From NCBI RefSeq assembly GCF_002303925.1, contig NZ_MRCS01000021.1:1-64000 (forward strand): DNA of 64,000 nt, written 5' to 3'. The position numbers and the translations under genes were made by a program. The notes below the pieces were generated by a model. That model did no database searches, was not told the DNA's origin, and saw nothing but the letters and a program-made list of their open reading frames with translations. Within the stretch, counting starts at the first letter, position 1. Each line of letters starts with the position of its first letter. The DNA is from Pseudomonas sp. ACN8 (GTDB lineage: Bacteria; Pseudomonadota; Gammaproteobacteria; Pseudomonadales; Pseudomonadaceae). Below, one piece after another: positions 1-7,644 of this stretch.

Positions 1-123
1 GGTTTCGCTCCACGCTTCCTCCCCACACTCGGTCGCCCTCATGCAGTTGCGCTTCACTTCGTTCGCTGTGGCCAGCTTACGGCGGGACTTTCACCCGCAA
101 GATTGCGCCCATGCTGGGCGCAC
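1..123 (-). mobile_element. Group II intron (probably class IIC), 5' end only
   Basis: Read on the minus strand, the sequence starting at 123 opens with GTGCGCCCAGCATGGGCG and is followed by GGGTGAAAGTCCCG about 25 bases later. From general knowledge, bacterial group II introns begin with GTGYG and have a GGTGAAAGTCC-like segment in domain I. The boundary lies five bases past the T-run of the comEA terminator, and class IIC introns typically insert just after terminator hairpins. The remaining ribozyme, the reverse transcriptase gene and the 3' end would lie left of the window, so completeness cannot be judged. Confidence 0.72.
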
Positions 124-127
124 ATGT

Positions 128-151
128 AAAAAGGCCGGTCAATGACCGGCC
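128..151 (-). terminator. Rho-independent terminator of comEA
   Basis: A perfect 9-bp stem (GGCCGGTCA pairing with TGACCGGCC, positions 133-141 and 143-151, one-base loop) is followed on the minus strand by five T residues (128-132). It lies 21 bases past the comEA stop codon. The presumed group II intron starts just beyond it. Confidence 0.85.
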
Positions 152-172
152 CCTTGGCGTAGATTTACAAGT

Positions 173-508
173 TTAGTTCACCTCAAGCTTCTCGCGGTTT
201 TTATCGAGAATGGCTTTGCCGATACCCTTGACCTCAAGCAGTTCGTCAATTGAAGCAAAGGGTCCATTATCCTCACGATACGCAACAATCGCTTTCGCCT
301 TGGCTTCGCCCACACCGGACAGTTCGCGGTGCAGTGTTGCTGCATCCGCCGCATTGAGGTTGATTTTGCCGGACTGCTCTTTCTCTGAAGCTTCCATCAC
401 CACAGGAGGATTTCCAGCTTCCTGTTTGACTGCAGGTGCAGCTACGACGGCAATTGAAGTGCTGGTCAGCAGGGCAAAAACGAGAGAGTAGAAATAGCCA
501 GTACGCAT
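173..508 (-). CDS. comEA: ComEA-like helix-hairpin-helix DNA-binding protein
   Basis: This 111-residue protein has an N-terminal hydrophobic signal sequence (about residues 5-23, ending AVVAA) and a C-terminal ComEA-type domain (about 48-110). The domain begins KINLNAA and carries two helix-hairpin-helix turns, GVGEAKA (65-71) and GIGKAIL (95-101). ComEA-type proteins bind DNA in the periplasm. In pseudomonads this short form sits next to wbpM at the end of the O-antigen locus, as it originally did here: a decayed wbpM tail lies just upstream. The role could be DNA uptake, but no other competence gene is in the window. A strong terminator follows. Confidence 0.85.
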   Translation of the reverse strand: MRTGYFYSLVFALLTSTSIAVVAAPAVKQEAGNPPVVMEASEKEQSGKINLNAADAATLHRELSGVGEAKAKAIVAYREDNGPFASIDELLEVKGIGKAILDKNREKLEVN

Positions 509-534
509 AAATGACGCTCCATGACATCGATTGA

Positions 535-557
535 GAAAGCAGCTTTTCCGAAGCTGC
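535..557 (-). terminator. Stem-loop at the wbpM-remnant/comEA junction
   Basis: Positions 539-545 (GCAGCTT) pair with 551-557 (AAGCTGC) around a five-base loop. On the minus strand TTTCTC follows. It lies between the wbpM remnant and comEA and looks like the old wbpM terminator. A related sequence at 10,650 onward, downstream of intact wbpM, has lost one arm to the IS66-family element. Confidence 0.5.
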
Positions 558-620
558 CTTCAAAACTTAGGTGATGTCTGGAGCGTGTCAAAAATGTGTC
601 CGTTACAGCATGTGAAACAA

Positions 621-755
621 TCAGGGTTCGAGGCGACGCTGCTGATAGATCCAGTCGACAATCTCGCCGTCGGGGGTATAGCCACTGACGGTTTCGCGTA
701 ACTGGCGTACGCGGGAATAATCGTCTTTTCGACTGCTGTGAGAAGCTCAGCCAAC
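621..755 (-). pseudogene. wbpM: Decayed 3' end of a second wbpM copy
   Basis: On the minus strand the last 30 or so codons read RVRQLRETVSGYTPDGEIVD followed by WIYQQRRLEP and a stop at 621-623. This is nearly identical to the C-terminus of the intact wbpM at 10,729. The upstream part (LAELLTAVEK) matches the same protein in another frame, so there is a frameshift near 715. One leucine codon is missing relative to the intact copy, and similarity fades near 755. The similarity continues past the stop into the intergenic sequence (541-620 against 10,650-10,728). It is therefore a relic of a complete wbpM-comEA junction. Confidence 0.85.
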
Positions 756-1075
756 CCTTCTCATCCACCCGTACTGTTTCATTTATTCAACACCTTCTCT
801 TGACCGTTTGTTTTCCGTAAGGCCGTACCTGCCAGAAACGGCAAAAAGCCTCGGTATCCCCCGGTTCCACTCACTTGCAATGATAAGCCCCTCCTGGAAA
901 GAACCTGCCGCACCTGCAACCACCACCGCTTAGGAAAACGGCGATTACAAGGTGAAAAGGCACAGTCCAATACGCTACCATGCGCGACGCGGTTGAGACG
1001 CTGGGCTCACAGGGGCCATTGTCAATACTTGAACGTCGATCGGCCACCTGTACAAGAAGTCGAGCCACATTACTG
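756..1075. other. Intergenic stretch without a recognisable gene
   Basis: About 320 bases lie between the wbpM relic and the wzm relic. Both strands give only short open frames that match nothing I recognise, and I see no convincing promoter. Because both flanks are truncated genes, this is probably scar sequence from rearrangement. It may include the old leader of the wzm operon. Confidence 0.4.
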
Positions 1076-1220
1076 ATGCGAAATTATTCAGCAAACCCCG
1101 TGGAAATGATAAACAGCTTTTGGCGCAACAAACGGCTGACAATGCAGTTGAGTAAACGCGATTTGCCTGGCCGTTATCGCGGTTCGACATTGGGTTTGTC
1201 ATGGTCTTTTTTCGGTAGTT
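1076..1220 (+). pseudogene. wzm: 5' fragment of a polysaccharide ABC-exporter permease (Wzm-like)
   Basis: From the ATG at 1076 the frame contains FWRNKRLTMQLSKRDLPGRY and then RGSTLGLSWSFF. This is the typical cytoplasmic N-terminus of Wzm/KpsM-type permeases, which reads roughly LWRHRELI..L.KREI.GRYRGS.LG..WS. The similarity stops around 1215-1220. The frame closes at 1252 after running into unrelated sequence that belongs to the next relic. Only about 45 of the usual 260-270 residues remain and no Wzt ATPase gene follows, so it cannot be functional. Confidence 0.75.
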
Positions 1221-1227
1221 TTCAAGG

Positions 1228-1574
1228 CACGCTGGGGTGTATCGGCAGATGAAAGCAAAACCGACTTCGCCATCACTCTTTTCGTTGGCTTGTGCGTGAT
1301 GTTCACGCGAAAAGTGTATGAATCGGTCGGCCCGCTGGATGAGGCCTTCGGTCGAGGATTCTTCGAAGACGATGACTATTGCCGCCGTGTAGAGCAGTCA
1401 GGCCTAAGAGTTCTGTGTGCGGAAGATGTGTTTATTCACCATCAATTGTCTACGTCCTTCAATAAGCTTAAAAGCGCTGATCATCAGGCTCTGTTCGAGC
1501 AGAACAAAGCAATAAATGACGCCAAGTGGGGCACGTGTACGCCACACACTTACAAAAACATGGAAAAGAAATGA
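1228..1574 (+). pseudogene. 3' fragment of a family 2 glycosyltransferase
   Basis: The frame open from about 1228 to the stop at 1572-1574 encodes a GT2 C-terminal half. It includes GLCVMFTRKVYESVGPLDEA and GRGFFEDDDYCRR, the latter being the (F)EDDD acceptor/base motif common in O-antigen glycosyltransferases. The N-terminal nucleotide-binding half is absent. Upstream the frame abuts the wzm fragment, so a deletion has joined the two. The last codon overlaps the start of the next gene (ATGA), showing the original operon junction survived. Confidence 0.75.
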
Positions 1575-3031
1575 GCATCTCAATGAACCCGATGCAAAAA
1601 ACGATTATTTCAAGGCACGTGAATCTCCTTTCATATGCATTAATTTGTGCCATCTTCTATCTAATGGCGTACTACTCTGTCTCAGCCTTGCTACCAAGCT
1701 CCATTCCTGCTCATCACGACGATTACGCCAACTATGCGCTGGCTTCAGGAGGTTTGGCCTGGTCGTGGAACCGTCCGCTTTCGACCTGGGCGATTTACAT
1801 ATTTTCCTCCATGGGCCCTGAGTACCTGAGCTGGGCTGTCAGGATCCTCACCGCCACCTACGTATTCCTGTGCTGGAGGATCCTGGTTCAGGTCTTGCAA
1901 CCTCGCCAGTACTGGATAACTCTGATGTTGTTTGCGGTAGCTTCGCTATCCAGTCCTATCGTCGCCGAATACGCTCGTTACACAGGTATGGTGACGCACA
2001 TGATGTCGGGCTGCCTGGGTCTCGCAGCCGTATATTTCGTGTTCAAGGATGATCGCGAGACCAGTAACGTCTGGCTATATGCATCAGTGGTGTTGCTGTT
2101 GCTGTCCACACTGGCCAAGGAAGACTTTATTCTGTTCTATGCGTTTTCTTTCGCGTACGTTCTGATCAGGTCGAACAACCCGGTCAAAAAACGCATCGTC
2201 GTTGGCCTGATCGGCCTGGCAGCGTCACTGCTCATGGTTGCAGGCGCGAAGTTCCTGGCCGCTTCCAGCTTCCTGGGCGAAAACGATGTCCACTCCCCAT
2301 ACTTCATCGATACCTCGGTGACCAGCGTGGCAGCCACGGTGTGGCGTTACCTGACAGGCACCGGACATTCGACCATGATTGGCCACGGGCGCATCGTTGC
2401 GGCGGCAATAGTCTTTTCCGGTATTGTGGCGCTGTACGTGCTGGTACGTGACAAGCAGATCCCGAAAACACTTTATATAGTTGGGGCAGCGTTGACACTG
2501 ATCGCCCCTTATTCCGTCCTGCCGAACCACGTAAACCCATACTATGAGTTGATCTGGCTGCCGTTCATCATTGGCGGCGTCTATGTCGCACTGACAGAAT
2601 TGTTCAAGACCAACTCCGCGAACTCGATGAGCGCTTATGTAACCTGCGCGTTGCTGGCGACTCTCACCATCCTGTTGTATGTGGTAGACACTCCAGGTCG
2701 ATCCGCCATTGCCAATTGGTACAACGTTATTGCTTCAGACAATACCCGGGTGCTCAAACAACTTGATGAAAATAAGACCGCCATCAATGCCGCACCATCC
2801 GTGTGCGTTTACGGCGCCGGTGCTTTCTCACCGTGGTACATGCACAGTGGCCAATATCTGGACACTGTGATGGGTCTGCATACTGTCTGGAATATCGTTG
2901 TCGACAAGAACTCTCCGCTCTATCCGGGCTTCCAGCTGGGGGCGAATATGTCCCATGGAAAGATCGTGGTGACAGGCGAAGCAGACGCAAATGCAAACTG
3001 CATAAAAATTTCGATCGCCGAGGCTAAATAA
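1571..3031 (+). CDS. Polytopic membrane protein, GT-C-like (candidate GtrC-type periplasmic glycosyltransferase)
   Basis: This is a 486-residue integral membrane protein with about ten hydrophobic segments and a short soluble C-terminus. I place the start at 1571, where ATGA overlaps the stop of the glycosyltransferase relic and AAAAGAA precedes it; an upstream in-frame ATG at 1526 lies inside that relic. The first external loop carries HHDDYANY, with an acidic pair at residues 50-51. GT-C enzymes use such acidic residues to take sugars from undecaprenyl-phosphate donors. GtrA- and GtrB-like genes lie in the same operon, so this protein is the best candidate for the third, acceptor-specific component. 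The specificity is inference; no named family was recognised. Confidence 0.7.
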   Translation: MSISMNPMQKTIISRHVNLLSYALICAIFYLMAYYSVSALLPSSIPAHHDDYANYALASGGLAWSWNRPLSTWAIYIFSSMGPEYLSWAVRILTATYVFLCWRILVQVLQPRQYWITLMLFAVASLSSPIVAEYARYTGMVTHMMSGCLGLAAVYFVFKDDRETSNVWLYASVVLLLLSTLAKEDFILFYAFSFAYVLIRSNNPVKKRIVVGLIGLAASLLMVAGAKFLAASSFLGENDVHSPYFIDTSVTSVAATVWRYLTGTGHSTMIGHGRIVAAAIVFSGIVALYVLVRDKQIPKTLYIVGAALTLIAPYSVLPNHVNPYYELIWLPFIIGGVYVALTELFKTNSANSMSAYVTCALLATLTILLYVVDTPGRSAIANWYNVIASDNTRVLKQLDENKTAINAAPSVCVYGAGAFSPWYMHSGQYLDTVMGLHTVWNIVVDKNSPLYPGFQLGANMSHGKIVVTGEADANANCIKISIAEAK

Positions 3032-4107
3032 TGCGTACGTTGGCGGATTTATTCGCAGGAAAGAACAATAATCTGACCTTTATCCGGCTAGTAGCTGCGC
3101 TAGCGGTCATCTACGGCCATACTTCGGCGATTGTTGCCGGTGCCCCGTCAGACTGGGTAGCGGTCACCACAGGTTACGCATTTTTTGGCGGAGTTGCAGT
3201 CGACCTTTTTTTCCTGATCAGCGGTTTTCTGGTCACGGCCAGTATCCTGAACAGCGGCGTGAAGAGCTATGTCATCTCCCGGGTGCTGAGGATTTTTCCG
3301 GCACTTTGGGTCAATCTGATACTAGTGACGTTTGTGCTGGGCAGTATCGTCACCACATTGTCCGTATCGGACTACCTCACCAATGGCGAGGTCTGGTCTT
3401 ACTTTAAGAACCTGGCATTTGCCTACCAAGGTGCTTTTTTCCTGCCGGGCGTATTCACTCAAAATCATAATCACGCAGTGAACGGTTCGCTCTGGTCGGT
3501 AGTGATCGAAGTCTGGCTATATGTCGTTGTCCTGTTTTTCTACCTCTTCGGCTTGATGCGCAATCGTGCCGTGTTCAATACGTTGTTTTTCGTTCTGATT
3601 GTGGTGATTTGGAACAACCAGGGATCTCTGCCGCCGGCATTCGGTTCGACGATGTTGCATGTCTGCCTGTTGTTCTATATAGGCTCGTTTCTATACATCA
3701 ACCGCGACAGCGTGCCCGTCAGTCCGTACTTTTTGCTGATCGCACTATTTCTGGCCGGCATTACGCTGGGTACTGAAAAATTTGTCTATGGCTACATACT
3801 GCTGCTGGTGACTTTCTTCTGTTCGGTCAGTTTTCTGAAACAATTCGCATGGATGGATAAGTGGGGAGATTACTCTTACGGCGTCTATCTTTACGGCTGG
3901 CCGGCACAACAGCTGACCGCCTGGGCATTCCCACAGTTTTCAGGGATTCAAAACTGCCTGGTTGCCAGTACGATCGCCTTGACTTGCGGTATTGCCTCTT
4001 GGCATCTCGTCGAAAAAAGAGCCATGCGCCTAAAAAAGGTTTTCATCAAAAAACCTACAACATCAGCGATCAATTCCGGATTGAATAACCAAGGAGCATT
4101 GATATGA
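3031..4107 (+). CDS. Acyltransferase 3 family protein (OafA-like)
   Basis: This is a 358-residue membrane acyltransferase. The first membrane segment contains the family's R-x10-H motif (R19 to H30, FIRLVAALAVIYGH), followed by FFGGVAVDLFFLISGFLV, typical of acyltransferase 3 proteins. Ten or so membrane segments follow. Such enzymes O-acetylate (or otherwise acylate) surface polysaccharides from the periplasmic side. It overlaps the previous stop by one base (TAATG) and the next start by four (ATGA), so it is translated with the Gtr-type operon. The substrate could be the added side sugar or the O-chain itself. Confidence 0.85.
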   Translation: MRTLADLFAGKNNNLTFIRLVAALAVIYGHTSAIVAGAPSDWVAVTTGYAFFGGVAVDLFFLISGFLVTASILNSGVKSYVISRVLRIFPALWVNLILVTFVLGSIVTTLSVSDYLTNGEVWSYFKNLAFAYQGAFFLPGVFTQNHNHAVNGSLWSVVIEVWLYVVVLFFYLFGLMRNRAVFNTLFFVLIVVIWNNQGSLPPAFGSTMLHVCLLFYIGSFLYINRDSVPVSPYFLLIALFLAGITLGTEKFVYGYILLLVTFFCSVSFLKQFAWMDKWGDYSYGVYLYGWPAQQLTAWAFPQFSGIQNCLVASTIALTCGIASWHLVEKRAMRLKKVFIKKPTTSAINSGLNNQGALI

Positions 4108-5195
4108 TCCCTCTCTTTTCCGATGTAGCAATGAATAAAAATCTGGACTTCCTTGGTGCGGTTAAAAAGGTTCTGGACCGTCACTGGTATGTTCTGGGTG
4201 AAGAAGTGACTGGTTTCGAAGCGGAGTTCGCCGCCTATGTAGGCGTCGAGCACTGTGTGACCATGGCAAACGGCACAGATGCAATCGAGATTGCCCTGCG
4301 CAGCGTCGGTGTTGAGCGTGGTGATAAAGTAGTTACCGTGGCCAACGCCGGCTTCTACAGCAGCACGGCCATTCATGCCATCGGCGCCACACCACTCTAT
4401 GTCGACATCGACCCGTCCAGCATGACCATGTCGGTCGAGGCTCTTTCAGAGGCACTCAAACACAAGCCCAAGTGCGTGATTGTCACTCACCTTTACGGTC
4501 AGTTGGCAGATATCAAAGAATTGTTGGCTCTGGCCCATGCGGCCGGCGTGAAATTGATTGAGGATTGCGCACAATCTCACGGCGCACAGCGCGATGGTCG
4601 TCAGGCCGGAAGCTTTGGTGATGTGGCTTGTTTCAGTTTCTACCCCACCAAAAACCTCGGCGCCCTGGGTGATGGTGGTGCAGTTGTGACCAACAATGAG
4701 GAATTGGCCGCACGCCTCAAGACTCTGCGCCAGTACGGCTGGTCCTCCAAGTATCACGTTGGGCATGCCGGCGGCAAAAACAGTCGCCTGGATGAAATGC
4801 AAGCCGCGATTCTACGGATCAAGCTGCCGTTGCTGGACGCCTGGAACGCTGCGCGCCGCGACATCGCTTTTCGCTACAATGCCGCCTTTGCGGACCTGGG
4901 TTTCGAAGCTTTGCCATCGGTCGACGAGTCATACGCCGCACACTTGTATGTCGCGCGCATTCAGAATCGTGATGCTCTGCGTGAATTCCTGAAGTCCCAA
5001 GGCGTTACCACTGACGTTCATTACCCGGTTCCGGACCACCAGCAAGCAGCCTATACCGAGCCCCATGTTGTCGGCTCCATGGAAGTGACCGAAAGCACGT
5101 GCAAAAACCTGGTGACCCTACCTTGCTTCCCCGGCATGACCGATGAAGCGGTAGAGACAGTCATCACAGCTGTGAAAAAATACTTCGAACAATAA
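4104..5195 (+). CDS. fdtB: DegT/DnrJ/EryC1/StrS sugar aminotransferase (FdtB/QdtB-like)
   Basis: This 363-residue PLP enzyme is of the sugar aminotransferase family. The PLP lysine is K183 in [15 protein letters not shown], with the upstream ED.AQSHGA motif (153-161) that stacks on the cofactor. It would transaminate a dTDP-3-keto-6-deoxyhexose at C3, using the ketone made by the ketoisomerase domain encoded two genes downstream. A clear AAGGAG precedes the ATG, which overlaps the acyltransferase stop by four bases. A second, different member is at 20,577-21,704. Choosing Fuc3N over Qui3N is not possible from sequence alone, so the symbol reflects the pathway context. Confidence 0.8.
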   Translation: MIPLFSDVAMNKNLDFLGAVKKVLDRHWYVLGEEVTGFEAEFAAYVGVEHCVTMANGTDAIEIALRSVGVERGDKVVTVANAGFYSSTAIHAIGATPLYVDIDPSSMTMSVEALSEALKHKPKCVIVTHLYGQLADIKELLALAHAAGVKLIEDCAQSHGAQRDGRQAGSFGDVACFSFYPTKNLGALGDGGAVVTNNEELAARLKTLRQYGWSSKYHVGHAGGKNSRLDEMQAAILRIKLPLLDAWNAARRDIAFRYNAAFADLGFEALPSVDESYAAHLYVARIQNRDALREFLKSQGVTTDVHYPVPDHQQAAYTEPHVVGSMEVTESTCKNLVTLPCFPGMTDEAVETVITAVKKYFEQ

Positions 5196-5208
5196 GGAGC
5201 ATCATCGC

Positions 5209-6141
5209 TTGCTAACTTTAGTCATTCCTGTTTATAAAAACGAAGGCTCATTGCCGGACTTGTTGATCGCCATCGATGGACTGAACAGCAAATTAGCAGG
5301 CGATTTCGAAGTGGTCTTTGTGATCGACGGCAGTCCAGACCGATGCTACGAGATCTTGCGGGATGAGTTACCCAAGCAACGCTTCGAATCCCGCCTGGTC
5401 TTGCTCTCCCGCAACTTTGGCTCGTTCCCGGCCATTCGGGTAGGCCTTGAGGCCGGTCGTGGTGATCGTTTTGCGGTCATGGCTGCCGACTTGCAGGAAC
5501 CACCGGAGCTGGTGCTGGAGATGAACACGCAACTGCTCAGTGGGCAGTACGATGTGGTTCTCGGCGTCCGTGAAGGTCGGGACGACCCCCTTCTGTCGCG
5601 TATTGCCTCCAAAACATTCTGGAACCTGTATCGACGCTATGTAGTACCGGAAATTCCAGAAGGTGGCGTGGATGTCTTCGGCTGCAACAAAACCTTTCGC
5701 GACACGCTCCTGACCCTCGATGAAAGGCACAGTTCGTTGATCGCACAGATTTTCTGGCTGGGCTATCGGCGCAAGACTATTTCCTACAACCGCCTTAAGC
5801 GTGAGCACGGCAAGTCGGCATGGACGTTCACCAAAAAAGTGAACTACATGATGGACAGCATTTTCGCATTTACCGACCTTCCCATCCGCCTCCTGACACG
5901 TTTGGGTGGTGTAACTACCCTTCTAGCTGCCAGTTTCGGTATCGCCGTAGCCATTGCGCGGCTTCTTGGACTGATCACAGTTTCAGGTTACGCAATGACC
6001 ATTAATGTCATCGTCTTTCTGGGGGCAGCCAACCTGTTGGGCCTGGGGATCGTAGGTTCATACGCATGGCGTACCTACGAAAATACCAAGGCCAGGCCGT
6101 TAGCCATCCCGATGAGGACAGAGAATTTCAATCATGAATAA
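5209..6141 (+). CDS. gtrB: GtrB-like undecaprenyl-phosphate glycosyltransferase
   Basis: This is a 310-residue family 2 glycosyltransferase of the GtrB/ArnC/DPM1 type. It has an N-terminal catalytic domain ([19 protein letters not shown] near 45-53; [10 protein letters not shown] near 94-103) and two C-terminal membrane helices (about 232-255 and 265-290). The FGSFPA and LQEPPE motifs are typical of this branch. It should transfer a sugar from a nucleotide donor to undecaprenyl phosphate on the inner face of the membrane. The start is a TTG at 5209, nine bases after AAGGAG; no ATG is better placed. It overlaps the next gene by eight bases. The donor is inferred to be the dTDP-amino sugar made by its neighbours. 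Confidence 0.82.
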   Translation: MLTLVIPVYKNEGSLPDLLIAIDGLNSKLAGDFEVVFVIDGSPDRCYEILRDELPKQRFESRLVLLSRNFGSFPAIRVGLEAGRGDRFAVMAADLQEPPELVLEMNTQLLSGQYDVVLGVREGRDDPLLSRIASKTFWNLYRRYVVPEIPEGGVDVFGCNKTFRDTLLTLDERHSSLIAQIFWLGYRRKTISYNRLKREHGKSAWTFTKKVNYMMDSIFAFTDLPIRLLTRLGGVTTLLAASFGIAVAIARLLGLITVSGYAMTINVIVFLGAANLLGLGIVGSYAWRTYENTKARPLAIPMRTENFNHE

Positions 6142-7093
6142 TGAAAACGCCGAGTATTTCGTTCACCCCAAAGGGCTTTGCGAATCCCCACATATCGGTA
6201 AGGACACCAAGATCTGGGCTTTCGCGCATGTATTGCCCGAAGCCCGTCTCGGCTCCGAATGCAACATTTGCGATAACGTCTTTATCGAGAACGATGTGGT
6301 CATTGGTGACCGCGTCACGATCAAATGCGGAGTTCAGGTGTGGGATGGTATCGAGATCATGGACGATGTGTTCATTGGCCCCAATGCCACTTTCACCAAT
6401 GACCGCTTCCCGCGCAGCAAGCAGTATCCGGATGAATTCCTGCGCACAATCGTCAAGACCAAAGCGACCATCGGTGCCAACGCCACCATTCTCCCCGGCC
6501 TGACCATTGGTGAAAACGCCATGATCGGCGCTGGTGCCGTTGTAACCCGATCCGTCCCTCCGTTTGCAATAGTCGTCGGCAACCCGGCCAAGATCATTGG
6601 TTACGCTGACGCCGTCGAGAGTACCAACGAGAGCATGAAGGTCAGTGCCTCGTCGAAACCGGCAGTGACCGGCACCAAAGTGTCCGGAGTCACATTGCAT
6701 ACCTTCAAGGCTGTTCCTGACCTGCGTGGCAGCCTGTCGGTGGGTGAATTCGAACGCGAGATTCCGTTCAACCCGAAACGCTATTTCCTGGTCTATGACG
6801 TACCCACTGCCGATACCCGTGGCGAGCACGCTCACCACCAGTGCCACCAATTTCTGATCGCAGTCAGAGGCAGCATCCGTGTAGTCGTGGATGATGGCCA
6901 GACGCGTGAAGAAATCACACTGGATCGCCCTAACATGGGCTTGTACCTGCCGCCCAAGACCTGGGGCATTCAGTACAAGTACTCAGCCGATGCCATGTTG
7001 TTGGTGTTCGCATCCGACTATTACGACGCCGACGACTACATCCGCGACTACGGTCAGTTTGTCGATCTGATCAAATCTCAAAAGCAGGCTTGA
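6134..7093 (+). CDS. fdtD: Fused sugar N-acetyltransferase / dTDP-4-keto-6-deoxyhexose 3,4-ketoisomerase (FdtD-like)
   Basis: This 319-residue protein has two enzymes in one chain. Residues 1 to about 160 form a left-handed beta-helix acetyltransferase with hexapeptide repeats ([41 protein letters not shown]). After a linker (about 161-185), residues 186-319 are a WxcM/FdtA cupin with the RGEHAHH metal/active-site motif and [15 protein letters not shown] near the end. The ketoisomerase would act first on dTDP-4-keto-6-deoxyglucose, FdtB would aminate, and the acetyltransferase would finish the 3-acetamido sugar. A comparable fusion, FdtD, has been described from Shewanella. The same two activities are separate genes at 21,701-22,562. 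It overlaps gtrB by eight bases. Confidence 0.85.
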   Translation: MNNENAEYFVHPKGLCESPHIGKDTKIWAFAHVLPEARLGSECNICDNVFIENDVVIGDRVTIKCGVQVWDGIEIMDDVFIGPNATFTNDRFPRSKQYPDEFLRTIVKTKATIGANATILPGLTIGENAMIGAGAVVTRSVPPFAIVVGNPAKIIGYADAVESTNESMKVSASSKPAVTGTKVSGVTLHTFKAVPDLRGSLSVGEFEREIPFNPKRYFLVYDVPTADTRGEHAHHQCHQFLIAVRGSIRVVVDDGQTREEITLDRPNMGLYLPPKTWGIQYKYSADAMLLVFASDYYDADDYIRDYGQFVDLIKSQKQA

Positions 7094-7097
7094 GCGG

Positions 7098-7475
7098 ATG
7101 TCGAGGCGAAAGACGTTGACCGACCTGGTCAAGTTTGTTGTTGGCGGTGGCATCAACACCGCCTTTACCTTCGGCCTGTACTTCGGCCTTCAGGTCGTAT
7201 TGCCTTATCAAGTGGCGTACGCCCTGGCCTTTGCCACTGGCGTAGTATTTTCCTATTGGTTCAACGCAACGGTCGTTTTCAAGACCCCCGTCAGTTGGAA
7301 AGGCTTCTTTGCCTTTCCACTGGTATACCTGGTGCAGTATCTGTTGTCGGCAGCACTGTTAAGCGTCTTTGTCGAGCGCTTCAGCATTCCTCAGAGCGTT
7401 GCACCGCTGGTCGTCATTGTGGTGACTATCCCCGTTACTTTTGTGATGACGCGCTGGTTCCTGCGTCGCACATAA
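7098..7475 (+). CDS. gtrA: GtrA-like flippase
   Basis: This 125-residue protein has four hydrophobic segments and the GtrA-family opening LVKFVVGGGINTAF, plus the mid-protein FSYWFNATVVFK signature. GtrA proteins are thought to flip undecaprenyl-phosphate-linked sugars to the periplasm for O-antigen side-chain addition. It follows the fused enzyme by four bases and ends the operon. With gtrB at 5209 and the GT-C-like protein at 1571 it would make a complete three-component set. Confidence 0.88.
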   Translation: MSRRKTLTDLVKFVVGGGINTAFTFGLYFGLQVVLPYQVAYALAFATGVVFSYWFNATVVFKTPVSWKGFFAFPLVYLVQYLLSAALLSVFVERFSIPQSVAPLVVIVVTIPVTFVMTRWFLRRT

Positions 7476-7478
7476 GGT

Positions 7479-7518
7479 GATACCACCACTGTTTTCGCTT
7501 TGACCCTGGTATTTTTTT
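7479..7518 (+). terminator. Possible terminator after gtrA
   Basis: ATACCA (7480-7485) can pair with TGGTAT (7507-7512), with a large loop, and a run of T residues follows to 7518. The stem is short, so this is a weak call. The rest of 7519-7644, between this operon and the convergent membrane-protein gene, shows nothing recognisable. Confidence 0.4.
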
Positions 7519-7644
7519 ATCGCCGAATTCCGTTTGGCCATGTTGAAGCTGGCCGGCTCACCATAGCCACGACCAGAATCCTGCTTTGGGGTCGAGTGAA
7601 CTCGCCTGGAAGCGAAATAGCTGCCCCTCCCATTGGTGCGTCGA

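Noticed and set aside
779..1068. Short minus-strand frames between the wbpM relic and the wzm relic.
   Set aside because: They show no recognisable motif, ribosome site or family resemblance.
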